DNA of 64,000 nucleotides, taken from positions 13,624 through 77,623 of the forward strand of contig JAZNWN010000021.1 of NCBI GenBank assembly GCA_045593405.1. The letters are read 5' to 3'. Source of the DNA: UMGS1933 sp045593405 (lineage in GTDB: Bacteria; Bacillota; Clostridia; TANB77; CAG-508). The notes below the pieces were generated by a model, which searched no databases, was not told the DNA's origin, and saw nothing but the letters and a program-made list of their open reading frames with translations. A program made the translations under genes and the position numbers. Shown here piece by piece: positions 44,314 to 52,995 of this stretch (the stretch's first letter is position 1; every line of letters starts with the position of its first letter).

Positions 44314-46707
44314 TTAGTTATTATCTACTCTTTTGAGATGCCAAATGTCTTCGGAGTACTCCAAAATTGTACGGTCAGAAGAAAACTTACCAACATGGGC
44401 AGTATTCTTAAGGCCTTTTCTGGTATAGAAAGACATATCTCCTGTCTTCTGCTGTGTGGCATAATCGCTGTTTGCTCTTAAGGTGGTTTCAATATAGGAT
44501 CTTAAATCATACATAACAAAATACCTATCATTATACAGCAAAGTATTTGCCAAATTCCAGTAAGTCCCCTTAAGATTTCGTTCTCCCTTTAGGTACGCAA
44601 GCAGTTCCACCAAATCTCTATTGGCAGCCAAAAACGACTGATGATTATAAATAGGTTTTATACGCTTAAGCTCATCTACAGTCGCGCCGAAAATATAATT
44701 GTTCTTTGTTCCGGCTTCTTCAACAATTTCTATGTTGGCGCCATCCAAAGTGCCAATGGTAGGAGCACCATTCATCATGAACTTCATATTGCTGGTACCG
44801 GAAGCTTCCATTCCAGCAGTACTAATTTGTTCTGAAAAGTTAGCTCCCGCATATACCTTTTCTGCATAACTAACATTAAAATTGGTTAGAAAAACAACTT
44901 GCATCTTATCATTTACATCAGAATCATTATTAACCATTTCCTGAATGTCCTTAATAAGTGCAATAATGAGCTTGGCTATTTCGTAGGAAGCTGCGGCCTT
45001 ACCACCAATAATAAAAGTGGTTTTATAAAAATTAGGCAATTCCCCTTGTTTGAGTTGGTCATAAATATAAAGAATTCGCAGAGCATTCATAAGCTGACGC
45101 TTATACTCATGAATTCTCTTTACCTGGCAGTCAATAATACTTTCCGGGTCAATGCAAATACCCTCGTGCTTTTCAATGTAGTTTGCAAGGTTGACTTTTG
45201 CAATGCGCTTAACATTAGCAAATTCCTCAAGTACATCTACATCATCCTTGAGCTGTTCGAGTTTTTCAAGTTGAGCTAAATCAGTAGTCCAACCCTTGCC
45301 CAAATGAGCATCTAAGAAATTTGCTAAATCGTGGTTTGCAAGCTTAAGCCAACGTCTTGGAGTTACACCATTGGTTTTGTTATTAAACTTTTCGGGATAT
45401 AAGCCGTACCATTTGCTTAAAGTTTCGTTCTTGATAATTTCAGTGTGCACAGCAGCAACACCATTAATCTTACAAGCAACGAAACATGCAATACGGCTCA
45501 TATGAATAACACCATCTGCAAAAAGTTCATACTCCCGAATACGCTGCCAATTTGGCTGTCTTTCGACTTTGCCATCCTTTACCGTAAGGAAGCAAAACTC
45601 ATCTTTTCCAAGCAATTCATCAATGAGTTCTTGGTTAAGTTCTTCCACCACTTTAAAAACATTTGGTAGCATATCCTTGAAAATAACAATGGACCATGTT
45701 TCAAGGGCTTCGCTCATGATTGTATGGTTTGTATACGCAAAACATTTTTTAGCCTTTTGTAATGCCTCACGGAATGAATATCCATGTAACTTAAGGAGTC
45801 TAATAAATTCCAAACATCCAAACACCGGATGGGTGTCATTCATCTGGAAAATATAGTAATCCTCAATGTTATCAAGGGTACCATGCTTTGACAAATGAAT
45901 ATTGAATATTCTTTGAAGCATTGCGCTTACAAAGAAATATTCTTGGCGAATACGTAGTTTCTTTCCTTCATCATCGCCATCACTGGGATACAAATAATCG
46001 GAAATCCTTTGTGCAGAGTAATTTGTTACGCCTTCAATAGGCTCCGCTTTCCAGAGCATGAGCGGGAAAACATTGCTACTAAAAGCTTCACGACTTGCGT
46101 TATAACCAACAACTGGCATAACATATGGAACTGCTTTTACCTTAGTATCTTGATACTCTACTATAACAGCTTCATTAGGAAGCGGTTCAAACCAAGATTC
46201 ACCTTTTGCAGTCCAATCATCTGGAACCTCAATCTGATGTCCAGAGTCTCCAAATTTTTGCTTAAAAAGTCCATATTTGTAATACAGTCCAACACCATAC
46301 AGCGGATAACCCATTGTTGCAGCAGACTCAATAAAGCAAGCTGCTAAACGGCCAAGTCCACCGTTACCTAAAGCAGTATCATCTACTTCTTCTAGGCACT
46401 TAATGTCAATACCTTCTTCAGCAAAAATTTCTGTGGTGACCTTCATAAGGCCAGTGTTTGTGAGTACATCAAGTACTACTCGTCCCATAAGAAACTCTAT
46501 GGAGAAGTAAATAGCAATTCGCTGTTTGGAATAGAGATTCATAGACCTCTCCCAACTATGCGTAATTACCTTATTCTTCACCACGCTCGCGATGACAGCA
46601 TTCAGCTCATAAGGATTAATCTCGCTTAAGTTTTTTTCAAACAAATCCCAAGCAGCTTCCAAATAGTCAGCTTTTAGTGCCATCTGGTTGATTGTATACG
46701 TTTGCAT
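44314..46707 (-). CDS. glgP: Glycogen/maltodextrin phosphorylase, foreign-looking
   Basis: A 797-aa family 35 glycosyltransferase: GNGGLGRLAACF near residue 115, NDTHP, NGVTPRRWL, and the PLP-binding GMEASGTSNMKFMMNGAPTIGTLDGAN. It releases glucose-1-phosphate from alpha-glucan. Base composition and codon use (CGC, CGG, CTT and GCC in many places) are richer than in the neighbours and it has its own promoter and GC-rich terminator, which suggests recent transfer. It holds the only in-frame CGG of the window (45537-45535, in QRIREYELF) that is not at a frame change; if CGG is recoded as elsewhere, this gene would be interrupted. Confidence 0.93.
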   Translation of the reverse strand: MQTYTINQMALKADYLEAAWDLFEKNLSEINPYELNAVIASVVKNKVITHSWERSMNLYSKQRIAIYFSIEFLMGRVVLDVLTNTGLMKVTTEIFAEEGIDIKCLEEVDDTALGNGGLGRLAACFIESAATMGYPLYGVGLYYKYGLFKQKFGDSGHQIEVPDDWTAKGESWFEPLPNEAVIVEYQDTKVKAVPYVMPVVGYNASREAFSSNVFPLMLWKAEPIEGVTNYSAQRISDYLYPSDGDDEGKKLRIRQEYFFVSAMLQRIFNIHLSKHGTLDNIEDYYIFQMNDTHPVFGCLEFIRLLKLHGYSFREALQKAKKCFAYTNHTIMSEALETWSIVIFKDMLPNVFKVVEELNQELIDELLGKDEFCFLTVKDGKVERQPNWQRIREYELFADGVIHMSRIACFVACKINGVAAVHTEIIKNETLSKWYGLYPEKFNNKTNGVTPRRWLKLANHDLANFLDAHLGKGWTTDLAQLEKLEQLKDDVDVLEEFANVKRIAKVNLANYIEKHEGICIDPESIIDCQVKRIHEYKRQLMNALRILYIYDQLKQGELPNFYKTTFIIGGKAAASYEIAKLIIALIKDIQEMVNNDSDVNDKMQVVFLTNFNVSYAEKVYAGANFSEQISTAGMEASGTSNMKFMMNGAPTIGTLDGANIEIVEEAGTKNNYIFGATVDELKRIKPIYNHQSFLAANRDLVELLAYLKGERNLKGTYWNLANTLLYNDRYFVMYDLRSYIETTLRANSDYATQQKTGDMSFYTRKGLKNTAHVGKFSSDRTILEYSEDIWHLKRVDNN

Positions 46708-46864
46708 ACAAACTCTCCTTTCATTGTTATTAACTTAGAAATTACAATGGTTTTTTAGCTTTTCAACCTCCTTTACACAATAAACACATAAGTTGTTTGT
46801 CAAGAAATACTAAAATAATAGTATAACTTGAAATTTACTGAAATAAATAAATTATTTCAGCGGA

Positions 46865-46893
46865 ATTATAACACGAATTATTAACTTATACAA
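46865..46893 (-). promoter_or_regulatory. Promoter of glgP
   Basis: On the minus strand TTGTAT (46893-46888) and TATAAT (46870-46865) with a 17-base spacer; the transcript would have a leader of about 150 bases. Confidence 0.7.
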
Positions 46894-46956
46894 TGTCGAA
46901 TTATAATTTTTTTTGTAAAATAAAGTATTTTATAAAATCCCATATATTAAAATATA

Positions 46957-46986
46957 ATAGGTGTTGGATTTTTCCAACACCTATTC
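46957..46986 (-). terminator. Terminator after trmB
   Basis: AATAGGTGTTGG-aaaaat-CCAACACCTATT with following T-rich sequence, directly overlapping the trmB end. Confidence 0.8.
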
Positions 46987-47642
46987 TATTTTAACCTAGC
47001 TATTAATGCTTTTATTTTTATTCCTTGTTTAGAAAACATTTCTTCATGCTCTGTTACAATATTTCCCTCCACATTTTCACTATGTAAATCATATGTTATT
47101 TTTGTTATCTTAAATCCGCTTTCCTCAAAATAATTTTGGCTTGCTTTAAATAAATCATCATCATCAGTTTTAAAGAATATTTCGCCTTTAGGTTTTAAAA
47201 ACTCTTTATATTTTTCTAGTAATGTAGTATATGTTAATCTTCTTTTATTATGCCTTGGTTTTGGCCAAGGATTGCAAAAATTAATATATATTCTATCCAC
47301 TACATCTCTCTGGTTTAACATGTTTTGTATTAGTCCTATTTCTTGTGCAGTTATTAATACGTTATCTATAGCTTGATGGTTTTCCCAATATTCTGCCTCT
47401 ATATTTCTTTTTGCTATTCCTAATACTTCACTTTTTATATCTACAGCAAGATAATTTATTTCTGGGTTCCTACATGCTAATTTTGCTATAAAGGTGCCTT
47501 TTCCACATCCTAATTCTAAATGCAAGGGTTGCTTTTTTTTGAATTTATTTTCCCAATTTCCTAAATTCTCGCATGGGTTATCCACAAAGAACTCACAATT
47601 TGCTAGTTCCTCTCTTACCCATGGTTTTCGTCTCATTCTCAT
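46986..47642 (-). CDS. trmB: tRNA (guanine-N7)-methyltransferase
   Basis: A 218-aa TrmB. SAM-binding LELGCGKGTFIAKLA, then YLAVDIKSE, and the family signature INFCNPWPKPRHNKRRLT (usually NFSDPWPKxRHxKRR). The final TEHEEMFSKQGIKI matches the tRNA-binding end. It methylates G46 of tRNAs. Overlaps sbp by four bases. Confidence 0.93.
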   Translation of the reverse strand: MRMRRKPWVREELANCEFFVDNPCENLGNWENKFKKKQPLHLELGCGKGTFIAKLACRNPEINYLAVDIKSEVLGIAKRNIEAEYWENHQAIDNVLITAQEIGLIQNMLNQRDVVDRIYINFCNPWPKPRHNKRRLTYTTLLEKYKEFLKPKGEIFFKTDDDDLFKASQNYFEESGFKITKITYDLHSENVEGNIVTEHEEMFSKQGIKIKALIARLK

Positions 47643-48001
47643 TTTGTTTGCCCTTTCTCTTTATTAATCCATTTATCTAGATAATATCTTCTTATTATTG
47701 CTAAATTTGTAAACATTCTTCCTACAAATACAACAATTGCTGCAAGGTAAATATCTACATTCAATTTTATTCCAAGCCATGTTAATGCTATTGAAAGAAT
47801 TGCATTTCCAAAAAATCCTGAAATAAATATCCTTAAATCGAAGTTACCTTTTATATGTGATGTTATTGCTCCAAAAACCGAATCCAATGCTGCAATAATT
47901 GCTATTGCTAAATATCCTGAATATGTGTATGGAATTATTGGTGAATTACTTCCAATTATTGCTCCTAAAAGACACCCTATTATAATTGCTATTATTATCA
48001 T
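47639..48001 (-). CDS. sbp: Small basic protein Sbp (DUF1290)
   Basis: A 120-aa protein with four hydrophobic helices (IIIAIIIGCLLGAIIGS, YLAIAIIAALDSVFGAI, GFFGNAILSIALTWLGIKL, AAIVVFVGRMFTNLAII) matching DUF1290. sbp lies in the divIB-ftsA interval in Bacillus; the same order is seen here. Function unknown. Overlaps the neighbouring genes at both ends. Confidence 0.85.
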   Translation of the reverse strand: MIIIAIIIGCLLGAIIGSNSPIIPYTYSGYLAIAIIAALDSVFGAITSHIKGNFDLRIFISGFFGNAILSIALTWLGIKLNVDIYLAAIVVFVGRMFTNLAIIRRYYLDKWINKEKGQTK

Positions 48002-48714
48002 TGTTCTACCTCCTTGGCATACTTAAATTTTAATATTTTGTTATATGCATTTATTTGTATATTTTCACTTTTTTCCAAAGTAACATTTTTTCCTGAATTT
48101 ACTTTTGTATCTATATAACCATATTGTTTTTGTGATAAACCACTTTCCAAATATGTTATATCTCCTATTGCTTTTACTACATATGGTGAAACTATTCTTT
48201 CTCCATTTACTCCAATATATGTTGAAGTCAAATCTACTACATATGAAGTATTTACTATTCTATGGCCATTAATTGATATTGCCTCTGCTCCTGCTGCTTT
48301 TAGTTCATTTAACAATTCTATTAAATCATTAGCAGTTATTTTTCCATATTTACCAACCTCAACATCCACCAATGTAACTATTATTCCTTCTCCTTGAACA
48401 GCATTTTTTCCAAGTATATTTCGTGATTTCTCTAATTCATTTGCTAATAATACAGATGCTTCCTTATCAGTATTTATTGTTTCTTCATACTCTTTTATCA
48501 TTGTTCTCGTTTCTTCTAACTTCTCAAGTGCTTCGGTATATTTAGTCTTTATGGCAGTAATTTCTGCTCGCAGTTCAGTTTCTTGCATTGTTTCTAAAGC
48601 ATTTATATCTGTATAACTTATTGTTCTAAATTGTATAAAAATAACAAGTGTTAAAGAAAAGAACATTATACCTATTATTATTGAGATTATAAGCTTATCC
48701 TTTTTTATTTTCAT
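47998..48714 (-). CDS. DUF881 protein (YlxX/YlxW-like)
   Basis: A 238-aa membrane-anchored protein: one N-terminal transmembrane helix, a coiled coil (EETRTMIKEYEETINTDKE) and the DUF881 domain with GEGIIVTLVDVE, AAGAEAISINGHRIV and SPYVVKAIGD. Paralogue of the next gene. Located in the division cluster; function unknown. Confidence 0.85.
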   Translation of the reverse strand: MKIKKDKLIISIIIGIMFFSLTLVIFIQFRTISYTDINALETMQETELRAEITAIKTKYTEALEKLEETRTMIKEYEETINTDKEASVLLANELEKSRNILGKNAVQGEGIIVTLVDVEVGKYGKITANDLIELLNELKAAGAEAISINGHRIVNTSYVVDLTSTYIGVNGERIVSPYVVKAIGDITYLESGLSQKQYGYIDTKVNSGKNVTLEKSENIQINAYNKILKFKYAKEVEQ

Positions 48715-49448
48715 TATTCCTCACCTCTTACTAAATGGGCTCCACTATATACACCATTGTACTTAGGTATTGTTACGCTATCAATAGTATCATCTATTTT
48801 TACAACTACACCTTCGTCTGCCATTATTTGTAAATATCCTTTTGGTCTTATTAAGGTATTACAAATAGCTTTTGAACATATAGCTTTTATTGTTATTGGA
48901 ACAGTAATTATCTGTCCATTTACTCTTATAATATTTCCATCACATCTAATTGCTGTTGTATTTATTACTCTATGATCATTTATCGAAACAGCTTCTGCTC
49001 CTGCATTAAACAACTCGTTTACTACATGAAGTAAATCCTCCTCATGAACTAAATATTGAGATATATTTAATTCATCTCCTTCAACATTTCTATTGTCATC
49101 TAATGTAATTATTATTCCTTCTCCAATTACCTCTGTAAGTCCTAACAGCATATTATTTTCTTTTAGTTCATTTTCTGATTCCAAGTCTTCTTGGTTTCCA
49201 GCAGTTGCTTCTGTTCTTATTTCTTCCAATCTTTCTTCTGCCTTTTCTAATTGTCCATATAAATTGTCATATTCCTCTTGTGCTTCGAGTACTTCATCTA
49301 TCAATTCTCTATTTGCAGATAAAGTTGTTCCAAGAGAATTTTCCATCTCATTTACTGTTTTCATTTGTGTGAAAATTGATATTACTAATACAAAACATAC
49401 AATTCCTAAAACAATAGCTACTTTTTTTTCTTTAGACATTTTATTCAC
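48714..49448 (-). CDS. DUF881 protein (YlxW-like)
   Basis: A 244-aa paralogue of the previous gene with N-terminal transmembrane helix, a coiled coil (EEYDNLYGQLEKAEERLEEI), and the DUF881 segments GEGIIITLDDNR, NAGAEAVSINDHRVI and VPITIKAICSK. Tandem DUF881 genes after divIB are usual in Bacilli and Clostridia. Overlaps ftsQ end by eight bases. Confidence 0.85.
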   Translation of the reverse strand: MNKMSKEKKVAIVLGIVCFVLVISIFTQMKTVNEMENSLGTTLSANRELIDEVLEAQEEYDNLYGQLEKAEERLEEIRTEATAGNQEDLESENELKENNMLLGLTEVIGEGIIITLDDNRNVEGDELNISQYLVHEEDLLHVVNELFNAGAEAVSINDHRVINTTAIRCDGNIIRVNGQIITVPITIKAICSKAICNTLIRPKGYLQIMADEGVVVKIDDTIDSVTIPKYNGVYSGAHLVRGEE

Positions 49449-50212
49449 CTTCTTCTCTAAAATCCTCTCTAAAATATACTCTTTTTAAATCTTTAACAAA
49501 AATTTCTCCCTTTTGACCTTCTGTATCTTTTAAAACTGCATTTATATTAATAAATTTATCATTAATATTATTTGAACTTCCAAAATGAATTATTTTATTT
49601 TCACTTTCCATTGTAAGTAAGAAATCATTTTCATCTTCTATATCGATATTCGTTATTATATTAGATAATCCTTTTTCCTCTGAAGTTTTTATTATTTGTA
49701 TAACTGTATTTAGTTTTTTTAAATCCTCTTCTTCTAATCTTTTTCCTGGTTCAATAAGCTCCGTTACATAACCAGTAATTGTTGGAACTTCTATTTTTAT
49801 TTCATTTATTTCGAGAATATATCCTTGATTATTCATATATGCATATTGTCCTTCTAATAAAAGCATATATGTAGTCACACGCTCTGTAATTTCAATTTCA
49901 ATTATTCCGATTTAATTTTCTATGTATATTAACAGATTCTATATATGGATTTTGTTTTATTTTCTCTTCTATAGCAATTTTAAAAAATTTAAACATATTT
50001 TCATCAACTTGCAAAGTCGACAAAGCTTTTATTTCTTCGGCTGAAACTTTATTATTATTTACTACTTTTATTTCTTTTATATTAAATATATCTGACAAAA
50101 GAAATAGCACTATTGCCACCGCCATAATAACAAAGAGGCTTGTCCATTTTAAAAATTTTAATTTTTTTCTCTTTTTTTTAGAAACATTTTTACTTTTCTT
50201 TTTTGGTGACAA
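49441..50212 (-). CDS. ftsQ: Cell-division protein FtsQ/DivIB, read through a +1 shift at CGG
   Basis: TTG 50212 is chosen because AGGAGG lies nine bases before it. Frame one gives a basic cytoplasmic tail, a transmembrane helix (LFVIMAVAIVLFLLS), the POTRA domain (FNIKEIKVVNNNKVSAEEIKAL, NPYIESVNIHRKLN), then AAT CGG AAT AAT TGA. Skipping C reads AAT GGA ATA ATT GAA ATT GAA ATT ACA GAG CGT, so the POTRA ends GIIEIEITERVTTYMLLLEGQYAYMN as in DivIB proteins, and continues with the beta domain to TAA at 49441. Full length is 256 aa. FtsQ/DivIB bridges FtsL and FtsB in the divisome and is essential in most bacteria. Confidence 0.88.
49907..49909 (-). other. CGG +1 recoding site in ftsQ
   Basis: Frame one reads AAA TTA AAT CGG AAT AAT TGA; after skipping C, AAT GGA ATA ATT GAA ATT GAA. 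The site splits the POTRA domain; CGG is codon 102. Confidence 0.88.
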
Positions 50213-50242
50213 AATAACCAACCTCCTTTGTTTTTAATTTCT

Positions 50243-50299
50243 TTGTAGGGGTGGACTTCCACGTCCTCCCTCGGGCAAAGGTGGAACCTTGCCCTTACA
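50243..50299. repeat. Dispersed GC-rich palindromic repeat
   Basis: TTGTAGGGGTGGACTTCC...GGCAAAGGTGGAACC and a degenerate GCCCTTACAA end, between murA and ftsQ; member of the family noted at 1.3 kb. Confidence 0.75.
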
Positions 50300-50303
50300 A
50301 AAA

Positions 50304-51551
50304 TCAAACCAATTTTATTTGTGCATTTAGTTTTTGTAGTTTTTTATCAAAATTTTCGTATCCTCTTAATATATGTGAAATATTATTTATTGTACTTTGC
50401 CCTTTTGCTGCTAATGCCGCCGTACATATTGCAGCTCCACCCCTTAAATCTGGAGCTTCCATTTCTGTTCCATGTAATTTCTTTGTTCCTTTTATAACTG
50501 CAACTTTTCCTTCAACTGATATTTTTGCTCCCATTTTCTTTAGCTCATTTATATATTTAAATCTATTTTCAAATATGTTTTCTACTATAACAGAAGTACC
50601 CTTTGCAACAGTTAACATTGCTCCAAAAACAGATTGCATATCTGTAGGGAAACCTGGATAAGGCATAGTTTTTATATCTACAGATTTTAATTTCTTAGGG
50701 GCTATTATTTCTATTTTTGATTTTTCTTGTTTTATTTTTACCCCTGCTTCTTCTAATTTAGATGTAATTGATTTTATATCTTCATTATTAACATTATTTA
50801 TAATGCTATTTCCACCAGTAATTGCCGTCATACAAAGGAAAGTTCCTACTTCTATTCTATCTGGCATAATGTTATAACTTATATTTTTAAGTGCTTTCAC
50901 TCCTTGAATTTTTATAACATTCTCTCCGGCCCCACTAACCTTTGCTCCCATTCTGTTTAAAAAGTTTTGTAAATCTACAATCTCCGGCTCCATTGCAGCA
51001 TTTGTTATAACAGTTTCCCCTTCTGCAAGCACTGAAGCTAACATTACATTTTCAGTTACTCCTACTGAAGGAAAATCCAAATGTATATCTGCTCCAATTA
51101 TTTTGTCTCTACTGCATATTATATATCCTGCTTCTTCTTCTATATTTATACCTAATTTTCTTAATGCTTTTATATGTAAATCTATTGGTCTTGCTCCAAT
51201 GTCACATCCACCCGGGTATGAAAATACAGCTTTTTTAAATCTTCCTAATATTGCACCTGCAAGTATTACAGAAGATCTTAATTTATGCATTAAGTCTTTT
51301 GGTATTTCTGTTTTTTCCATGTTACTTGAATCAATAATTATTTTACCATTTTTCCTATCTGTTTTGCAACCTAAAAGCCTTAAAATTTCTAAAGTTATTT
51401 TAGTATCCTGAATATTAGGTACATTATATAAAATTGTATTTTTTCCACTTAAAATACTTGCCGCTATTATTGGAAGTGATGCATTTTTTGAACCAGATGC
51501 ACTTATTTCTCCTTCTAATTTATTTCCCCCTTGTATTATGTACTGTGCCAT
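50304..51551 (-). CDS. murA: UDP-N-acetylglucosamine 1-carboxyvinyltransferase
   Basis: A 415-aa MurA with GGNKLEGEISASGSKNASLP, the catalytic Cys in YPGGCDIGARPIDLH, the GAKVSGAGENVIKI and MPYPGFPTDMQS elements. It makes the first committed step of peptidoglycan synthesis (enolpyruvyl transfer). It precedes ftsQ in the division cluster, as in many Firmicutes. Confidence 0.95.
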   Translation of the reverse strand: MAQYIIQGGNKLEGEISASGSKNASLPIIAASILSGKNTILYNVPNIQDTKITLEILRLLGCKTDRKNGKIIIDSSNMEKTEIPKDLMHKLRSSVILAGAILGRFKKAVFSYPGGCDIGARPIDLHIKALRKLGINIEEEAGYIICSRDKIIGADIHLDFPSVGVTENVMLASVLAEGETVITNAAMEPEIVDLQNFLNRMGAKVSGAGENVIKIQGVKALKNISYNIMPDRIEVGTFLCMTAITGGNSIINNVNNEDIKSITSKLEEAGVKIKQEKSKIEIIAPKKLKSVDIKTMPYPGFPTDMQSVFGAMLTVAKGTSVIVENIFENRFKYINELKKMGAKISVEGKVAVIKGTKKLHGTEMEAPDLRGGAAICTAALAAKGQSTINNISHILRGYENFDKKLQKLNAQIKLV

Positions 51552-51665
51552 ATTTACACCTTCCTTTATGAGATATATTATGCAGACTCAAGAAAAAAGG
51601 TTAATTTAATATATTGACTTTACTTCTGGTTTATTATATATTTCATTTTAGAAAGAAGGTATGTT

Positions 51666-52059
51666 ATGAATTTAGATGAAGCTATTAAAATTGCCAAATC
51701 AGCTTTTAGAGAATCTTATTCCCCTTATAGCAATTATCATGTAGGAGCTGCTTTATCTTGTAAATCTCGGCAAGATTTATTCGGGATGTAATGTTGAAAA
51801 TCATGGCATAATGGCTATTTGTGCAGAGAGAGTTGCTTTTACTAAAGCCATCTCTGAAGGAGAAAGAGATTTTGATTATATTGTTATTTGTGGTGGCAAA
51901 GATATAAATAATTTAGATGATTGTATGCCTTGTGGTTATTGCAGACAATTTATGAGTGAGTTTGTAGATAGTGATTTTAAAATATATGTTTTAGGGCCAA
52001 ATGATAAAATCACTCCTTATAAGATGAACGACTTATTACCACATAATTTTAGTTTATAA
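51666..52059 (+). CDS. cdd: Cytidine deaminase, read through a +1 shift at CGG
   Basis: ATG 51666 follows AAGAAGG. Frame one gives LDEAIKIAKSAFRESYSPYSNYHVGAALSCKS, then TCT CGG CAA GAT and stops at TAA. Skipping C reads TCT GGC AAG ATT TAT TCG GGA TGT AAT GTT GAA AAT: GKIYSGCNVENHGI, then AICAERVAF with the zinc Cys-x-Glu site and PCGYCRQ with the other zinc Cys pair. The restored protein is 130 aa, the normal Cdd length. It deaminates cytidine and deoxycytidine for salvage. Without the shift the active site is lost. Confidence 0.92.
51768..51770 (+). other. CGG +1 recoding site in cdd
   Basis: Frame one reads AAA TCT CGG CAA GAT; after skipping C, AAA TCT GGC AAG ATT TAT TCG GGA TGT AAT. 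The second reading matches the conserved G-K-I/L-Y-x-G-C-N-V-E-N of Cdd. CGG is codon 35. Confidence 0.92.
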
Positions 52060-52091
52060 AAAAATTCGCCTATTTAAAAGGCGAATTTTTT
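52060..52091 (+). terminator. Terminator after cdd
   Basis: AAAATTCGCC-tatttaaa-GGCGAATTTTTT hairpin and T-run. Confidence 0.85.
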
Positions 52092-52139
52092 CACATATTA
52101 TATATGTTTTTTCATATATTTAATAGAGGAGTGATTTTT

Positions 52140-52307
52140 TTGGGAAATAATAATATGAATAATCTAGATATGGCTCATCTTATGCAAATACTTTCTAAAA
52201 TGGATAAAAACCAATTAGAAGCTGGTCTTGCTAAAGCAAACCAAATTCTTCAATCTAAGAATAAGGAAGATATTTTTAAAGAAATTAATAAAAATAATAA
52301 TATGTAG
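52140..52307 (+). CDS. Small hypothetical protein, 55 aa
   Basis: TTG 52140 is taken as the start because GAGGAG lies upstream with normal spacing; a longer reading would have no ribosome site. The product, GNNNMNNLDMAHLMQILSK followed by MDKNQLEAGLAKANQILQSK, is helical with an Asn-rich start. Typical of small proteins found next to the following Clostridia-specific gene. Function unknown. Confidence 0.6.
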   Translation: MGNNNMNNLDMAHLMQILSKMDKNQLEAGLAKANQILQSKNKEDIFKEINKNNNM

Positions 52308-52354
52308 GGGTCGGTCTTGACCGACCCGCGGGCTAGTCAAGACTAGCCCCTACA
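52304..52354. repeat. Dispersed GC-rich palindromic repeat
   Basis: GTAGGGGTCGGTCTTGACCGACC-cgcggg-CTAGTCAAGACTAGCCCCTACA; two nested inverted repeats overlapping the stop of the 55-aa gene. Confidence 0.8.
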
Positions 52355-52389
52355 ATATATTCTTAATTTATTTATAAGGTGGGTTTAAA

Positions 52390-52792
52390 ATGAATGAGGA
52401 TTTATCTAACCTTTTTGATAAATTTAATATAAATAAAGATAGTATTTCCCCTGAAATGATTAACAATTTAATGGGTATGCTAGGAAATAATTCTTCTAAT
52501 AATAGTGAGCAAAATAATAATTACTCTGAAAATACTTTTGATAATTCTCGGAAGTACTAATACTTCTAATTTTGGTAATATTGATTTTGAAACTATTATG
52601 AAAATGAAATCAATTATTGATAAAATGAACATTAAAGATGATCCACGTTCTAATCTCTTGGAATCTTTAAAACCTTATTTGAAAGAAAGTAGAAAAGGTA
52701 AAGTTGACCAATATATACAGCTTATGAATATTAGCAGAGTAATGGATGTATTTCCATTTATGGGTGGTGATAACAAAAATGCTTCAAAATAA
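52390..52792 (+). CDS. Clostridia-type hypothetical protein, read through a +1 shift at CGG
   Basis: ATG 52390 follows AAGGTGGG. Frame one gives NEDLSNLFDKFNINKDSIS and an Asn-rich linker ending ENTFDNS, then TCT CGG AAG TAC TAA. Skipping C reads TCT GGA AGT ACT AAT ACT TCT and continues FGNIDFETIMKMKSIIDKMN, DDPRSNLLESLKPYLKESRKGKVDQYIQLMNIS. The second part is a family I know from many Clostridia genomes (LKPYLxxSRKxKVDQY), with unknown function. Full length 133 aa. It overlaps the next small gene. Confidence 0.75.
52549..52551 (+). other. CGG +1 recoding site in the 52390 gene
   Basis: Frame one reads AAT TCT CGG AAG TAC TAA; after skipping C, AAT TCT GGA AGT ACT AAT ACT. It lies in the linker before the conserved domain, so a truncated product would lack that domain. 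Confidence 0.85.
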
Positions 52793-52961
52793 TTTCTTTC
52801 CGAGTTTTTCACAAAATTTTGACTCCGAGTACTTTGAAATTTTTGGTTTAAAACTATATTTTGATGACTTACTTTTAATTTGTTTAATCATCTTTCTCTA
52901 TAACGAAGGAGTAAAAGATCAATTTTTGTTTATTTCACTTATTTTATTACTATTATCATAA
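52779..52961 (+). CDS. Small membrane protein, 60 aa
   Basis: ATG 52779 overlaps the end of the preceding gene by 14 bases. The product has a soluble start (LQNNFFPSFSQNFDSEYFEIFG) and a hydrophobic part, DDLLLICLIIFLYNEGVKDQFLFISLILLLLS, with two short helices around a NEGVKDQ turn. This shape is common among small proteins next to spore-related genes. Function unknown. Confidence 0.6.
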   Translation: MLQNNFFPSFSQNFDSEYFEIFGLKLYFDDLLLICLIIFLYNEGVKDQFLFISLILLLLS

Positions 52962-52993
52962 AAAAAGGAATGATTTAAAATCATTCCTTTTTC
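52961..52993. terminator. Bidirectional terminator
   Basis: AAAAAGGAATGATT-taaa-ATCATTCCTTTTT between convergent genes. Confidence 0.85.
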
Positions 52994-52995
52994 AA

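Noticed and set aside
44641..46347. Plus-strand frames opposite glgP
   Set aside because: Shadows of a long conserved gene; no start signals.
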